A stretch of 64,000 nt of DNA from Hyphococcus sp. (GTDB lineage: Bacteria; Pseudomonadota; Alphaproteobacteria; Caulobacterales; Parvularculaceae): contig JAJFGB010000009.1 of NCBI GenBank assembly GCA_021776335.1, positions 372,001 through 436,000 on the forward strand, given 5' to 3'. This document shows positions 51,033 to 60,339 of this stretch, one piece after another (position 1 is the stretch's first letter; each line of letters begins with the position of its first letter). The translations under genes and the position numbers were made by a program. Below the pieces are notes generated by a model. It did not search any database and was not told the origin of the DNA. It was given only the letters and a program-made list of their open reading frames with translations.

Positions 51033-52145
51033 ATGAAAACCAGAGCCGCGATTGCTGTTGCGCCGAATGAACCGCTGGTCATTGAAGAAATCGATCTAGA
51101 CGGTCCAAAAGCGGGTGAGGTGCTGGTTGAGATCAAGGCGACGGGTATTTGTCACACCGACGCCTATACGCTGGAGGGTAAAGATAGCGAAGGGATCTTT
51201 CCGTCGGTCCTCGGCCATGAAGGGGCGGGGATCGTGCGCGAGATCGGCGCCGGCGTTACATCTGTTGCGCCAGGCGATCATGTGATTCCGCTTTACACTG
51301 CCGAATGCAGGCAGTGTAAAACCTGCCTCTCAAAAAAATCTAATCTGTGTACATCAGTTCGCGCGACGCAAGGGAAGGGCGTGATGCCTGATGGCACCAG
51401 CCGGTTCAGCCGCAAGGGTGAAATGCTTTATCATTATATGGGCTGCTCGACCTTTTCGAATTTCACAGTGCTGCCCGAGGTCTCTGTTGCGAAAATCCGA
51501 AAGGATGCGCCTTTTGACAAGGCTTGTTATATTGGCTGCGGCGTGACGACGGGCGTTGGCGCCGTGGTGTGGACAGCAGGGGTTGAGCCGGGCGCCAGTG
51601 TCGCAGTGTTTGGCCTTGGTGGCATTGGCCTTAACGTTATTCAGGGCGCCAGGCTTGTGGGCGCCGACAAAATCATCGGCGTCGATGTTAATCCCGGCAG
51701 GCGCGAAATGGCGGAAAAATTCGGGATGACGGATTTTGTCAACGTAAATGAAATCGGCGCCGGTAATGTCGTAGACAGGGTTGTTGAACTGACCGGGGGC
51801 GGCGCTGATTACTCATTCGATGCGACGGGCAATACTGATGTAATGCGCCAGGCGCTGGAATGCTGTCATCGCGGTTGGGGCCAGTCGATCATCATCGGCG
51901 TTGCCGAAGCGGGCAAGGAAATCTCGACCCGGCCGTTTCAATTGGTCACCGGCCGCGTCTGGAAAGGCACCGCTTTTGGCGGCGCGCGCGGGCGCACAGA
52001 CACGCCCAAAATCGTTGACTGGTATATGGAAGACAGGATCAATATTGATGATTTGATTACCCACACCATGCCGCTCGACAAAATCAACGATGCGTTTGAT
52101 TTAATGCATCGTGGTGAGAGTATTCGAAGCGTGGTGGTTTTTTAG
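51033..52145 (+). CDS. adhC: S-(hydroxymethyl)glutathione dehydrogenase (class III alcohol dehydrogenase)
   Basis: Oxidises S-hydroxymethylglutathione to S-formylglutathione with NAD, the main formaldehyde detoxification step; it may also reduce S-nitrosoglutathione. I start at ATG 51033 ([20 protein letters not shown]), preceded by GGAGGA; an open frame from 50922 would add an unsupported 37 residues. The 370 residues carry catalytic zinc ligands Cys40, His62 and Cys169, the structural zinc Cys92, Cys95, Cys98 and Cys106, the NAD fold ([13 protein letters not shown]) and the class III element [11 protein letters not shown]. It leads an operon with fghA. Confidence 0.97.
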   Translation: MKTRAAIAVAPNEPLVIEEIDLDGPKAGEVLVEIKATGICHTDAYTLEGKDSEGIFPSVLGHEGAGIVREIGAGVTSVAPGDHVIPLYTAECRQCKTCLSKKSNLCTSVRATQGKGVMPDGTSRFSRKGEMLYHYMGCSTFSNFTVLPEVSVAKIRKDAPFDKACYIGCGVTTGVGAVVWTAGVEPGASVAVFGLGGIGLNVIQGARLVGADKIIGVDVNPGRREMAEKFGMTDFVNVNEIGAGNVVDRVVELTGGGADYSFDATGNTDVMRQALECCHRGWGQSIIIGVAEAGKEISTRPFQLVTGRVWKGTAFGGARGRTDTPKIVDWYMEDRINIDDLITHTMPLDKINDAFDLMHRGESIRSVVVF

Positions 52146-52156
52146 GAGGAGCGAAG

Positions 52157-53029
52157 GTGAATAGCCGGTGTAATCTCGTCACTCGTCAATTTCTTTCGTT
52201 TTGCATAATCGTGTTCCTGACGGCTTGTTCCGGGCAAGAGGGCTCTGAAACAACGCTGGATGTTGCGCCAACACTGACGGCTGTCTGGACGGCTCAGGGC
52301 GTTTTCGTTTCGCCGGAAAGCGCCATCTATGATGAGGCCCGAAAGGTCATCTATGTCTCGAATGTCAATGGCTACACAACGAACGGACTTGGCTATTTGT
52401 CCGCATTGAGTGTTGACGGTGATGTCATTGAAGAAAAGTGGCTGGAAGGCGTGAACGCACCAACAGGTATGGCGATCTCCGGAGACACGCTTTACGTGGC
52501 TGATTTTAATCGGGTAGCGGAGATCGATATTCCCACGCGCGCCGTCCGGCGTTTTTATGAGGCGCCGGATGATAATCCCGGCGTTAATGACCTTACCTTA
52601 TCGCCGAGTGGAGATTTGTTTGTTTCTGCATCGGCGGTGAGCGCGATTTACAAACTCCAGGATGGTGATCTCGTCAAATGGCTGCAATCTGACGAATTGA
52701 AGTTTGCAAACGGCTTATATGCAGATCACAAAAGCCTTTTGGTTGCGGGGTTTTATCTGAGGCGCATCGACCTTCACTCCAAGGAAATTGAGAGATTTGG
52801 GGATGACGCCGTTTTGGAAGACCTTGAATCTATCGAGGCGGCGCCGGCCGGCGGATTTTTTGTCACCATGATTGGCGAGAAGCCGATCATGCATGTCAGC
52901 GAAGCAGGCAGCGTCTCTCCTGTGCTTGAGCGATCCACTTTTTCTGCCGATGTGGACGTCATCGCATCGTTAAACCTGCTCATAGTGCCAAGCGGCGGCG
53001 ACAGCGTCGCCGCATTTTTGATAAATTGA
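52157..53029 (+). CDS. SMP-30/NHL-like beta-propeller lipoprotein in the formaldehyde operon
   Basis: A 290-residue predicted lipoprotein with GTG start 52157 after AGGAGGAG. The signal peptide (FLSFCIIVFLTACSG) has lipobox LTAC. The mature part has repeated strand motifs of a beta-propeller: SPESAIYDEARKVIYVSNVNG, GVNAPTGMAISGDTLYVADFN, GVNDLTLSPSGDLFVSASA, KFANGLYADHKSLLVAGF. This is the SMP-30/gluconolactonase-type pattern, but metal ligands cannot be confirmed by eye. It lies 11 bases after adhC and 9 before fghA, so it is cotranscribed. Its substrate is unknown; a role on the periplasmic side of aldehyde or C1 metabolism is inference. Confidence 0.75.
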   Translation: MNSRCNLVTRQFLSFCIIVFLTACSGQEGSETTLDVAPTLTAVWTAQGVFVSPESAIYDEARKVIYVSNVNGYTTNGLGYLSALSVDGDVIEEKWLEGVNAPTGMAISGDTLYVADFNRVAEIDIPTRAVRRFYEAPDDNPGVNDLTLSPSGDLFVSASAVSAIYKLQDGDLVKWLQSDELKFANGLYADHKSLLVAGFYLRRIDLHSKEIERFGDDAVLEDLESIEAAPAGGFFVTMIGEKPIMHVSEAGSVSPVLERSTFSADVDVIASLNLLIVPSGGDSVAAFLIN

Positions 53030-53038
53030 AGAACAGCA

Positions 53039-53887
53039 ATGAACATAATTTCTAAAACCAGATCCTTCGGCGGAACCCAGTCGGTTCATTCACATGTGAG
53101 CGAGGTTCTTGGCTGCGACATGCGTTTTGCGGTTTTTACGCCGCCAGCGGATGTGCACGGGGCAGGGCCCTATCCAGTGCTGTACTGGCTATCAGGGCTG
53201 ACTTGTACGGAAGAAAATTTCACCGCCAAAGCCGGCGCCCAACGTATTGCGGCTGAGCTTGGGCTTGTTGTCGTTGCGCCCGATACAAGTCCGCGTGGTG
53301 AAGGTGTTCCGGGCGATCCTGACGGCGCCTATGATTTCGGGCTCGGCGCCGGGTTCTACCTTAATGCGACCGAGAGCCCCTGGTCGAAACATTATAAGAT
53401 GTATTCGTACATCACGCGTGAATTGCCAACGCTGATCGAAAAAGAACTTCCCGCTGATGCGGTCCGTGCGGGCATCTTTGGCCACTCTATGGGTGGCCAT
53501 GGCGCACTGACCATTCATCTTAAACACCCGGACAAGTTCAAAACCTGTTCGGCGTTTTCACCCATCGTCGCGCCGAGTGAGGTCCCCTGGGGTAAGAAAG
53601 CGTTCTCAAATTATCTCGGCAGCGACGAATCAGCATGGGCGGCCTATGACGCATCAGCGCTGGTTTCGAAAAACCCTAGCGGCGCCGACATTCTTATCGA
53701 TCAGGGCATGGCCGACCAGTTTCTGGAGGAGCAGTTGAAACCGGAGCGCTTCGCCGCCGCCTGTCAGGCCTCGGGGCAGAGTCTCACCCTCCGCATGCAG
53801 GATGGATACGACCATTCCTATTATTTCATCGCGACCTTTATTGAAGATCATCTACGCTGGCATTACGAGCGGCTAACACGCAGATGA
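53039..53887 (+). CDS. fghA: S-formylglutathione hydrolase
   Basis: Hydrolyses S-formylglutathione to formate and glutathione, completing the adhC pathway. The 282 residues are an esterase D-type alpha/beta hydrolase: PVLYWLSGLTCTEENF, the nucleophile Ser150 in GHSMGGHGAL, the acid in DILIDQGMADQFL and the His in GYDHSYYFI. All three triad positions are present. It ends 10 bases before the convergent acylase gene. Confidence 0.96.
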   Translation: MNIISKTRSFGGTQSVHSHVSEVLGCDMRFAVFTPPADVHGAGPYPVLYWLSGLTCTEENFTAKAGAQRIAAELGLVVVAPDTSPRGEGVPGDPDGAYDFGLGAGFYLNATESPWSKHYKMYSYITRELPTLIEKELPADAVRAGIFGHSMGGHGALTIHLKHPDKFKTCSAFSPIVAPSEVPWGKKAFSNYLGSDESAWAAYDASALVSKNPSGADILIDQGMADQFLEEQLKPERFAAACQASGQSLTLRMQDGYDHSYYFIATFIEDHLRWHYERLTRR

Positions 53888-53897
53888 GAAGCACTTA

Positions 53898-56054
53898 TCA
53901 TTGTTGTGCTTCAATGCCGCGTTCACCGGGGTGATAAACACTGGCTGCATTTTCACGGATATCGTTTGGTTCAAACCAGGCTGGTTTAAATTTTCCCTCT
54001 ACATAGAGCTGCGCCTGATCAAAATAGTGAGAAGAGTTCGGATCTCTGCTTTGACCGAACGCCATCACCGAGTGAGCGCGAATAGTGTTGCCAAATTCAA
54101 CGACGCCAACATATGAATGCCCATGGTTACCATAGCTGATATTGGAGTTTTCCGGCGTGGTCGTATTGAATGTAAAAACGGCGCCCATGTAAAATGGCAG
54201 ACCGGGTGAGGGCAAGCTGTAGATTTTGTCATTGTGTGTTGTTTGGCTCGCTGGATTCAACCTTTGCAGTCGATTGAAGGCGCCGTATTCTGTTCGCCAG
54301 CTTCCGTAATTACTCTCCAGGAAATCCATAGCCTGTTTCAATCTGTTGAGCGTCGGATAAACCGGGTCATCGCTGTCGCTATGGAACAGCGCGATATACA
54401 AAGCACTCGCGATTGAATCGGCGCTCGCCTTTCTGTTCCATGCGTTCAGCACCTGCATCGGCTCTTCAAATTGTGCTCTCTCGTCCGGAAATTCCGCAAT
54501 AAACGCATTCCATTCAATATTGAGCTTTTCAATGCCGCGTTCCGCCGTTGGCAGATATGTATCGAATGCAAATTGCGATAAGTCCTCAAATGAAATCTTC
54601 CGGTCGCTACCCAACAGTTTACGCGAGCGCCGCGCAATCGCCGTATCCCGTTCGGCGCGAAACATATAAGCCGGAAATTGTTCTTCATCCGGGTGTTCAT
54701 CATCCGTCGTGACGAAGGGCGAACTGTTTGCGTTCTGAAGGTAACCGACAATCGGGTCCTCAAGCTGCGGCAGCTCGTTGAGGGAAAAATATTCGCCCCA
54801 ATCCGTCGTTCTATCGCTGCCGTCGACCGGTTGCGCCCAGTCAAATTGTGGATCACGCTTTGGAATAGCTCCGCCATAGACATAGAAAATGTGACCGTCC
54901 CGGCCCGCATACATGTAGTTGTTGTACGGCACATTCATGGACGCGATCGCCCGCTTGAATGCAGGCAGGTTTCGAGCGCGACTCATATTGTAAAACTGTT
55001 CGAGCGCGCCGCCCTCAGTCAGCTTGGCGATTTTCAATGCCATGCTTTCGTTGTCGGCATTTCGAAATAACGGCCCGTGTATGGTTTTTTCAAAGGTGTA
55101 TTGTTTTTGCTCCATGCCGACAGGATTTTTCACAGTTATTGTTTCTTGCCATGCCGACGCAACAAGGATTTCTTCGCCATATCGGTACTTGCCGGAGCCA
55201 TCCGCAATGAAGCGCTCGCGATAGACGTCAGTGATGTCCGGCTCGTTGGCGGTGATTGACCAGCCGATATCGCCGTTATGTCCCGATATCGGCAGGATGC
55301 CGATCCCATACGCCATTTGACCGGAAATATTGAGGCCTTCGTCGCTGTGGAGCGACAGCTCATAGGGTGCGTCAAGCGGGATGTGCGGGTTGATGAACAG
55401 CATCGGATTGCCTGACGCACTTTTTTCCGGACCTATCACCCACATGGTGGATGACAGATAGGCTGTGAACGGCTCAAGCACGCCCGGCTCGCCGATTTGC
55501 TCCAAAGTGGCGCTGCCGACGCCGGATACATTGAACAGACGATAGCCCGCGAGCGCATGCCATGGTTCAAAATGCGTAATAAGTTGCGGTTTAATCTCGG
55601 GATGGGTCATCAGGAAGTAATTCATCCCGTCGGCGAAGGCGTCGCACAGAGCCTGAATCCTGGCGGGCGCATCCAGGTATTCCTCCTTTGAGTGTTTCTC
55701 AATTTCCAGCTTTCGCATGAAAATATCCCAGTCCAGCCAATCCGGCCCGCTGACCGACGCTGCCATGCCGAGCATTTTGATGTATGCCTGCTCTACATAG
55801 TGGAACTCATCTTCCGCGCGGGCAAAGGCGCCGCCGAATACGACGCTTGCGTCCGTTGGCCCAAAAATGTGAGGCACGCCATATGCGTCGCGATATATGG
55901 TTATGCTCTCCGCCAGCTTCTCCAGCCTGTCGTCGATCTGTTCGTTGGTGCGTTCTCCCGCGGCCGCCTCGGGCTCCGGGACCGATCGCACGCAACTCGC
56001 TGCAGTCAAAATTAATAAAACGACGCCGGAGAAAACAAGATTCTTGTGGAGCAT
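53898..56054 (-). CDS. Penicillin-acylase-family Ntn hydrolase, exported, probably a lipoprotein
   Basis: A 718-residue single-chain precursor of the penicillin amidase family (acylases of beta-lactams, acyl-homoserine lactones, cyclic lipopeptides and related amides). The N-terminus is a signal peptide ending TAASC, a possible lipobox (Cys21). The alpha-chain region shows ITIYRDAYGVPHIFGPTD and GAFARAEDEFHYVEQA. The family cleavage site and nucleophile, usually Gly-Ser-Asn-x-Trp, reads Ser201-Ser202-Thr203-Met204-Trp205, followed by VIGPEKSASGNPMLFINPHI, so Ser202 is the likely N-terminal nucleophile after autoprocessing, with both neighbours changed. Divergent from an AraC-type regulator. 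Confidence 0.88.
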   Translation of the reverse strand: MLHKNLVFSGVVLLILTAASCVRSVPEPEAAAGERTNEQIDDRLEKLAESITIYRDAYGVPHIFGPTDASVVFGGAFARAEDEFHYVEQAYIKMLGMAASVSGPDWLDWDIFMRKLEIEKHSKEEYLDAPARIQALCDAFADGMNYFLMTHPEIKPQLITHFEPWHALAGYRLFNVSGVGSATLEQIGEPGVLEPFTAYLSSTMWVIGPEKSASGNPMLFINPHIPLDAPYELSLHSDEGLNISGQMAYGIGILPISGHNGDIGWSITANEPDITDVYRERFIADGSGKYRYGEEILVASAWQETITVKNPVGMEQKQYTFEKTIHGPLFRNADNESMALKIAKLTEGGALEQFYNMSRARNLPAFKRAIASMNVPYNNYMYAGRDGHIFYVYGGAIPKRDPQFDWAQPVDGSDRTTDWGEYFSLNELPQLEDPIVGYLQNANSSPFVTTDDEHPDEEQFPAYMFRAERDTAIARRSRKLLGSDRKISFEDLSQFAFDTYLPTAERGIEKLNIEWNAFIAEFPDERAQFEEPMQVLNAWNRKASADSIASALYIALFHSDSDDPVYPTLNRLKQAMDFLESNYGSWRTEYGAFNRLQRLNPASQTTHNDKIYSLPSPGLPFYMGAVFTFNTTTPENSNISYGNHGHSYVGVVEFGNTIRAHSVMAFGQSRDPNSSHYFDQAQLYVEGKFKPAWFEPNDIRENAASVYHPGERGIEAQQ

Positions 56055-56250
56055 TGGCAGACCTCAAATTGTGACACAGAGGTCAGTTTTGATTGATAAA
56101 GCGGCGCAATCGCCCGACTGGATGCATTCGGACGCAAAAATCACCGTTTTGTTGATCATGGATGGACACAAGCTGGAATCATCGAAAAAGATATTCGAGT
56201 GGATCGGACGCCGATCGGCTATCTGAGACATTGTTGTTTCGATCGGCGGG

Positions 56251-57453
56251 ATGCTGCCCGATTCAAAGACCGGTTCTGTAAGAACGCCAAACGCCGCGGA
56301 TCAATCGATGAACGTTAATGCCTTTAACCTGATTATTCTCATTGGCGTTGTCCACGGCATGATGATGAGTGGTCTTTTGTTTTTTTCCGCCAAGAACCAA
56401 CGATCTGGCAACATTCTCCTGGCGCTTCTGTTAAGCTTTTACACCCTGCCGGTCCTGCGGGTGATACTGCATGATCTGGGTTTTTTCAGCTCTTTTGGTT
56501 TTTCGTTCCTGTCCATCGAGCTGATTTATGGTCTCGGTCCAGCGCTCTATCTTTATGCAAAGACCGTAACTGATCCCAAATATGTCCTGAACCGTAAGGA
56601 CCTGCTTCATTTTCTGCCGGTCGTTCTGGAGATTCTGTATTATTTAAGCCCGATTTATCGCCAGCACAGTTTTTATTTTTTCGGGCCAGTCCTGAACTTC
56701 AATCATCTGATTTGGATGCTGGAGCAGGTTGGGGCAATTATCTCCATTCTTGTCTATCTCGGTCTTACCAACAAACTTTTGTGGAAATATTCGGCTTGGG
56801 TGAAAAGCAACTATTCCGACACAAATCGCAGGACGCTAAGCTGGCTTCAAAAACCGGTCATGCTCTACACCATGTTCTTTGTTCTGTGGTTTAGTCTACG
56901 ATTTATTGATGTCATTCATTTCAATGACAGCCTCCCGATCAAACCATATTATCCATTTCTGATTTTCCTGTCGTTCAGCACCTATTGGATAGGCACCAAA
57001 GGGTATCTCGAAACGCAGGTCGATACAGCCGGGTTTAGCAGCGAAAAGGCCACGAGAAAAAGTGATCCCGTTGACGATGCTCTTCTTATCTCCGTGTACA
57101 CCAAGCTCGAAGCGCTTATGGCGCGGGACAAGTTATTTCTGGATGCCGATCTGAGCCTTCCTTTGCTGGCCGAGCATTTGCGGATAAATCCAAGATTGTT
57201 ATCGAATTCAATTAACGCCAGAGCCGGTGTGAATTTCTATGATTTCGTCAACCGATATCGTGTTGAAGAGTTCCAGCGGCGCATGGCTGCGGATGAGGCC
57301 GGCCAGCCCCTGCTGAATCTTGCCCATGATTGCGGCTTTGGCTCAAAAGCGACGTTCAATCATGTCTTCAAAAAAAATACCGGGATGACACCGACGCAAT
57401 ATAAAAATAAACTTCTGAATGAGCGCGAAAAAGATGGTTCTCGACCGGAATAA
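56251..57453 (+). CDS. Membrane-embedded AraC-family transcriptional regulator
   Basis: A 400-residue protein (ATG 56251; ATG 56308, MNVNAFNLIILIG, is equally plausible and nearer to the first helix). About seven hydrophobic segments fill residues 25-250 (LIILIGVVHGMMMSGLLFF, ILLALLLSFYTLPVLRVIL, FLIFLSFSTYWIGTKGYL). The C-terminal domain (about 280-390) has the two AraC helix-turn-helix motifs, with PLLAEHLRINPRLLSNSINARAG, then AHDCGFGSKATFNHVFKKNTGMTPTQYK, a standard AraC end. Such proteins sense in the membrane and bind DNA directly. It is divergent from the acylase gene across about 200 bases, suggesting it controls that gene. Confidence 0.9.
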   Translation: MLPDSKTGSVRTPNAADQSMNVNAFNLIILIGVVHGMMMSGLLFFSAKNQRSGNILLALLLSFYTLPVLRVILHDLGFFSSFGFSFLSIELIYGLGPALYLYAKTVTDPKYVLNRKDLLHFLPVVLEILYYLSPIYRQHSFYFFGPVLNFNHLIWMLEQVGAIISILVYLGLTNKLLWKYSAWVKSNYSDTNRRTLSWLQKPVMLYTMFFVLWFSLRFIDVIHFNDSLPIKPYYPFLIFLSFSTYWIGTKGYLETQVDTAGFSSEKATRKSDPVDDALLISVYTKLEALMARDKLFLDADLSLPLLAEHLRINPRLLSNSINARAGVNFYDFVNRYRVEEFQRRMAADEAGQPLLNLAHDCGFGSKATFNHVFKKNTGMTPTQYKNKLLNEREKDGSRPE

Positions 57454-57680
57454 CGCCCTGGCAAACCTTTCGATGATGGGCTCAAGGGCTCAATTCGGCC
57501 ACGACAACAGCCGCAGCGCGGGCGGCTATCGCGCAAACGCGGGGTATAAAGGTCTGACGCCTGAAAAAACGGCAAAAAATCAGATCCCCGGCCTTTGGCA
57601 GCCAAGGTGCTTGCCGCAGCGCGATGTGATTGTTAGGAAGCGCGACCAAATCAATCATTTTTATGACAGAGGACACTGAC

Positions 57681-58103
57681 ATGGCGCTCGAACGCACCTT
57701 TTCGATCATCAAACCCGATGCCACCCGCCGCAACATCACCGGCAAGGTGATCGCCAAGCTGGAAGAGGGCGGCCTGCGCGTCGTTGCCTCTAAACGCATC
57801 CATATGAGCCGTGAGCAGGCCGAGGGCTTTTACGGCGTCCATAAAGAGCGACCGTTTTTTGGTGAGCTGGTTGAGTTCATGATGTCTGGCCCCGTCGTGG
57901 TGCAGGTGCTTGAGGGCGAAAATGCCGTGGCGCGTAATCGCGAGATCATGGGCGCGACCAATCCGACTGACGCGGCGGCAGGCACCATCCGCGCCGATTA
58001 TGCGGAATCAATCGGTGAAAACTCCGTTCATGGGTCTGATGGTCCTGATACGGCGAAAGAAGAAATCAAATTCTTTTTTAGTGACAACGAGATCGTTGGG
58101 TAA
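57681..58103 (+). CDS. ndk: Nucleoside diphosphate kinase
   Basis: Balances nucleoside triphosphate pools by phosphate transfer from ATP. ATG 57681 ([20 protein letters not shown]) follows GAGGA. The 140 residues have the family lengths and the active-site phospho-His117 in ENSVHGSDG, plus the nucleotide-binding [20 protein letters not shown]. The 227 bases ahead have no supported gene. Confidence 0.98.
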   Translation: MALERTFSIIKPDATRRNITGKVIAKLEEGGLRVVASKRIHMSREQAEGFYGVHKERPFFGELVEFMMSGPVVVQVLEGENAVARNREIMGATNPTDAAAGTIRADYAESIGENSVHGSDGPDTAKEEIKFFFSDNEIVG

Positions 58104-58112
58104 GGATCCGGT

Positions 58113-58529
58113 TTGACGGGCAATGTCCTCATTGATCTGGCGATCTCTTTTATCGGGATCACAATCCTTGTGGGGCTTGCCCGGCTGATCTTTCCCAATG
58201 CCGGCGCCGACATATTCAGCGCCGCAGCGGTGCGTGACCGTCTCGCATTTGATGAGCCGGATTTTGAGATTGACGCCCTGTTAGTGGACGCGGAACGCAG
58301 CGCGGCTCTGGCCATCAATAAAACAGGCGACCTCGCATTAGTAAAAAAGGCGGGTGATGGATTGGTGACGCGCCGCGCTCGCCCCGGTGATCTTCAATGC
58401 GATCGCAACGGCGCCGATTTGTCGCTTACGGTTCCCGACCACACCTTTCACGGTTTTGCCATCCGCGCCGCGAATGACAGCGATGCGCAGCAATGGGCGG
58501 TGCGGATCGCGGGCGGGGGTGCTATATAA
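58113..58529 (+). CDS. Conserved-looking small membrane-anchored protein, unrecognised
   Basis: A 138-residue protein with TTG start 58113, 9 bases after ndk. An N-terminal hydrophobic helix (VLIDLAISFIGITILVGLARLIF) is followed by a soluble part with a pleckstrin-like or beta-rich pattern (FDEPDFEIDALLVDAERSAALAINKTGDLALVKK, then TFHGFAIRAAND). No known family is recognised. It stops 5 bases before the next gene and looks cotranscribed with it. Confidence 0.65.
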   Translation: MTGNVLIDLAISFIGITILVGLARLIFPNAGADIFSAAAVRDRLAFDEPDFEIDALLVDAERSAALAINKTGDLALVKKAGDGLVTRRARPGDLQCDRNGADLSLTVPDHTFHGFAIRAANDSDAQQWAVRIAGGGAI

Positions 58530-58534
58530 ACGCC

Positions 58535-59473
58535 ATGCAGTTTCCTGACGTCGTTGCCTATGCCGTGCCGGCCTTTGTCGGATTGATCATCCTGGAGATG
58601 ATTGTTGCCCGCCGCACCGGGCGTGGACGCTATGAGACGACCGACACCTTCGCCAGTCTCGCCATGGGCTTCGGCAACCGCCTGGCGGCGCTCATTGGCG
58701 GCGGCGCACTGGTCTATGGCGCTTTTGTCTGGGTTTATCAGTTTCGCATGATCGACGCGATGCCGGCGGTGTGGTGGACGGTGCTGATCTGCTTTGTTGT
58801 TGATGATCTCGCTTATTACTGGTTTCACCGCATCGCCCATGAAAGGCGTTGGTTCTGGGCGAGCCATATAGTGCATCATTCGTCGCAGCACTATAATTTG
58901 TCGACGGCGTTGCGTCAGACATGGACTGGAAAGTTTTCCTTTTCCTTTATTTTTGGTTTGCCGTTGGCGTTGATCGGTTTTCCACCGGAAATGATTTTGT
59001 TCGTTGGCGGCATCAATCTCGTCTATCAGTTCTGGATTCACACAGAACTGATAGACCGGTTGGGGCCGTTCGAATTGCTGTTCAACACGCCAAGCCATCA
59101 CCGCGTGCATCACGCGACGAATGCGCGTTATCTCGACGCGAATTACGCTGGCACGCTGATCATCTGGGATAAAATGTTCGGAACCTTTATTGCCGAGGAG
59201 GCCAGCGAAAAACCGCGTTACGGCATTGTGAAAAACCTCGGCACCTTCAATCCGGTGATGATTGCGTTTCATGAGTGGATCGGCATCGCCAAAGATATTG
59301 CCGGTGCGCGATCACTCAAGGAGATTGGCGGCTATCTCTTCGGCCCGCCGGGCTGGTCGCCCGATGGCTCGCGCATGACATCGGCGATGATCAAAGAGCG
59401 CTGGCGGCGCGTTCAGGGTGTTGAGGATGCGCAAGCTGAACATCGTGAAACGGCGACACAGCCGGCTGAATAG
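58535..59473 (+). CDS. Sterol desaturase-family di-iron membrane enzyme
   Basis: A 312-residue integral membrane protein of the fatty acid hydroxylase/sterol desaturase superfamily. ATG 58535 (MQFPDVVAYAVPAFVG) is chosen over an open frame extending into the previous gene. The His boxes are complete: His98-x3-His102 (FHRIAHE), His111-x2-His114-His115-x3-His119 (HIVHHSSQHYN), His169 and the third box around 188-193 (HHRVHH). Substrate unknown: fatty acid, carotenoid, hopanoid or ether lipid are all possible. Confidence 0.92.
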   Translation: MQFPDVVAYAVPAFVGLIILEMIVARRTGRGRYETTDTFASLAMGFGNRLAALIGGGALVYGAFVWVYQFRMIDAMPAVWWTVLICFVVDDLAYYWFHRIAHERRWFWASHIVHHSSQHYNLSTALRQTWTGKFSFSFIFGLPLALIGFPPEMILFVGGINLVYQFWIHTELIDRLGPFELLFNTPSHHRVHHATNARYLDANYAGTLIIWDKMFGTFIAEEASEKPRYGIVKNLGTFNPVMIAFHEWIGIAKDIAGARSLKEIGGYLFGPPGWSPDGSRMTSAMIKERWRRVQGVEDAQAEHRETATQPAE

Positions 59474-59711
59474 TAAGCGCACTCCTAAAAAGGGACCGCC
59501 GGTTTTGGGTGCGAATGCACGACAGGCAAAAATTTTGAACACAACCTCAGCGCGCGCCGGGTCTTTAGTCATGTTCCTGAAGTTGCCGAGGGCGGAAATT
59601 CGCCGCAATGCGCCGTATTTCGGCCCCATGCGCCCTCATAAAATCATGATTTCCTCGATAATAAGCCACGAGGCCCCTCCATGTTGTTCATGAGAACGAG
59701 GAGAGAGAGCC

Positions 59712-60236
59712 ATGTCCACAATGATCCTGAATTCCCTGGCTGCCGCTGGCGCTGCCATTGGCATAGCCTTTACGTCTGTGCCCAGTCCTGATGACGCTTA
59801 TGAAGGCAGAGCCGTGACGCGGTTATCCGAAAACCAAGCCGCCTCCCATGCATTGCATGTCTTTATGCGCGCCGATCGCGATATGGACCAGACGCTTAAT
59901 GTAGATGAGTTTGCGGCACTCTCTATTGTGACGGCTGAACTTGCACACCTTAACGGTTTCATCGCGATTGATAATGGCGGCGCAGTGCGCACAATCGCTT
60001 TGCCGGTCGCTGCGCCGATGGCGCTTTCATCGACCGAGCATATGCGCATCGACGCGGTTGCACGTCATACATTTTATGCCTTTGCCGGCGAAGACAGCCG
60101 CCTTGATGGGGCAGAATATGTGCATCTTCAAAAAGTTGTTTTTGAACAGGCGGATTTGAACGGTAATGGTGCGCTTGTAAAAAAAGAACTGGATATCTTT
60201 GCGCAACGTCAGGCGCAGCTTTCTACTGGCGTCTAG
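59712..60236 (+). CDS. EF-hand-like secreted protein
   Basis: A 174-residue protein with an N-terminal hydrophobic, signal-like segment (ILNSLAAAGAAIGIAFTSV). Three acidic loops resemble EF-hands: ADRDMDQTLNVDEF (about 54-67), AGEDSRLDGAEYV (about 125-136) and DLNGNGALVKKEL (about 148-160). The last is the best fit; the first two lack some ligands. A calcium-binding periplasmic role is likely but unproven. The 238 bases ahead of it hold no gene I can support. Confidence 0.7.
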   Translation: MSTMILNSLAAAGAAIGIAFTSVPSPDDAYEGRAVTRLSENQAASHALHVFMRADRDMDQTLNVDEFAALSIVTAELAHLNGFIAIDNGGAVRTIALPVAAPMALSSTEHMRIDAVARHTFYAFAGEDSRLDGAEYVHLQKVVFEQADLNGNGALVKKELDIFAQRQAQLSTGV

Positions 60237-60309
60237 TATGCGTCCCTGAGTTGTATGGTGGCGCTTCCTTTTCGAGCGATCCCTCATCGTGCGGAAGTGC
60301 TCTGGAGCA

Positions 60310-60339
60310 GCCGCTGCCGGACTTCACGCCGGCAGCGGC
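60310..60339. terminator. GC-rich 11-bp hairpin at the 3' end of the Lrp gene
   Basis: GCCGCTGCCGG and CCGGCAGCGGC are perfect arms around an 8-base loop. It covers the Lrp stop codon and the end of its coding sequence, in the convergent gap with the EF-hand gene. No T-run, so terminator function is only likely on stability grounds. Confidence 0.5.

Noticed and set aside
59474-59711. Small + strand open frame of about 90 codons
   Set aside because: Basic, low-complexity translation without ribosome site or recognisable features; probably non-coding.
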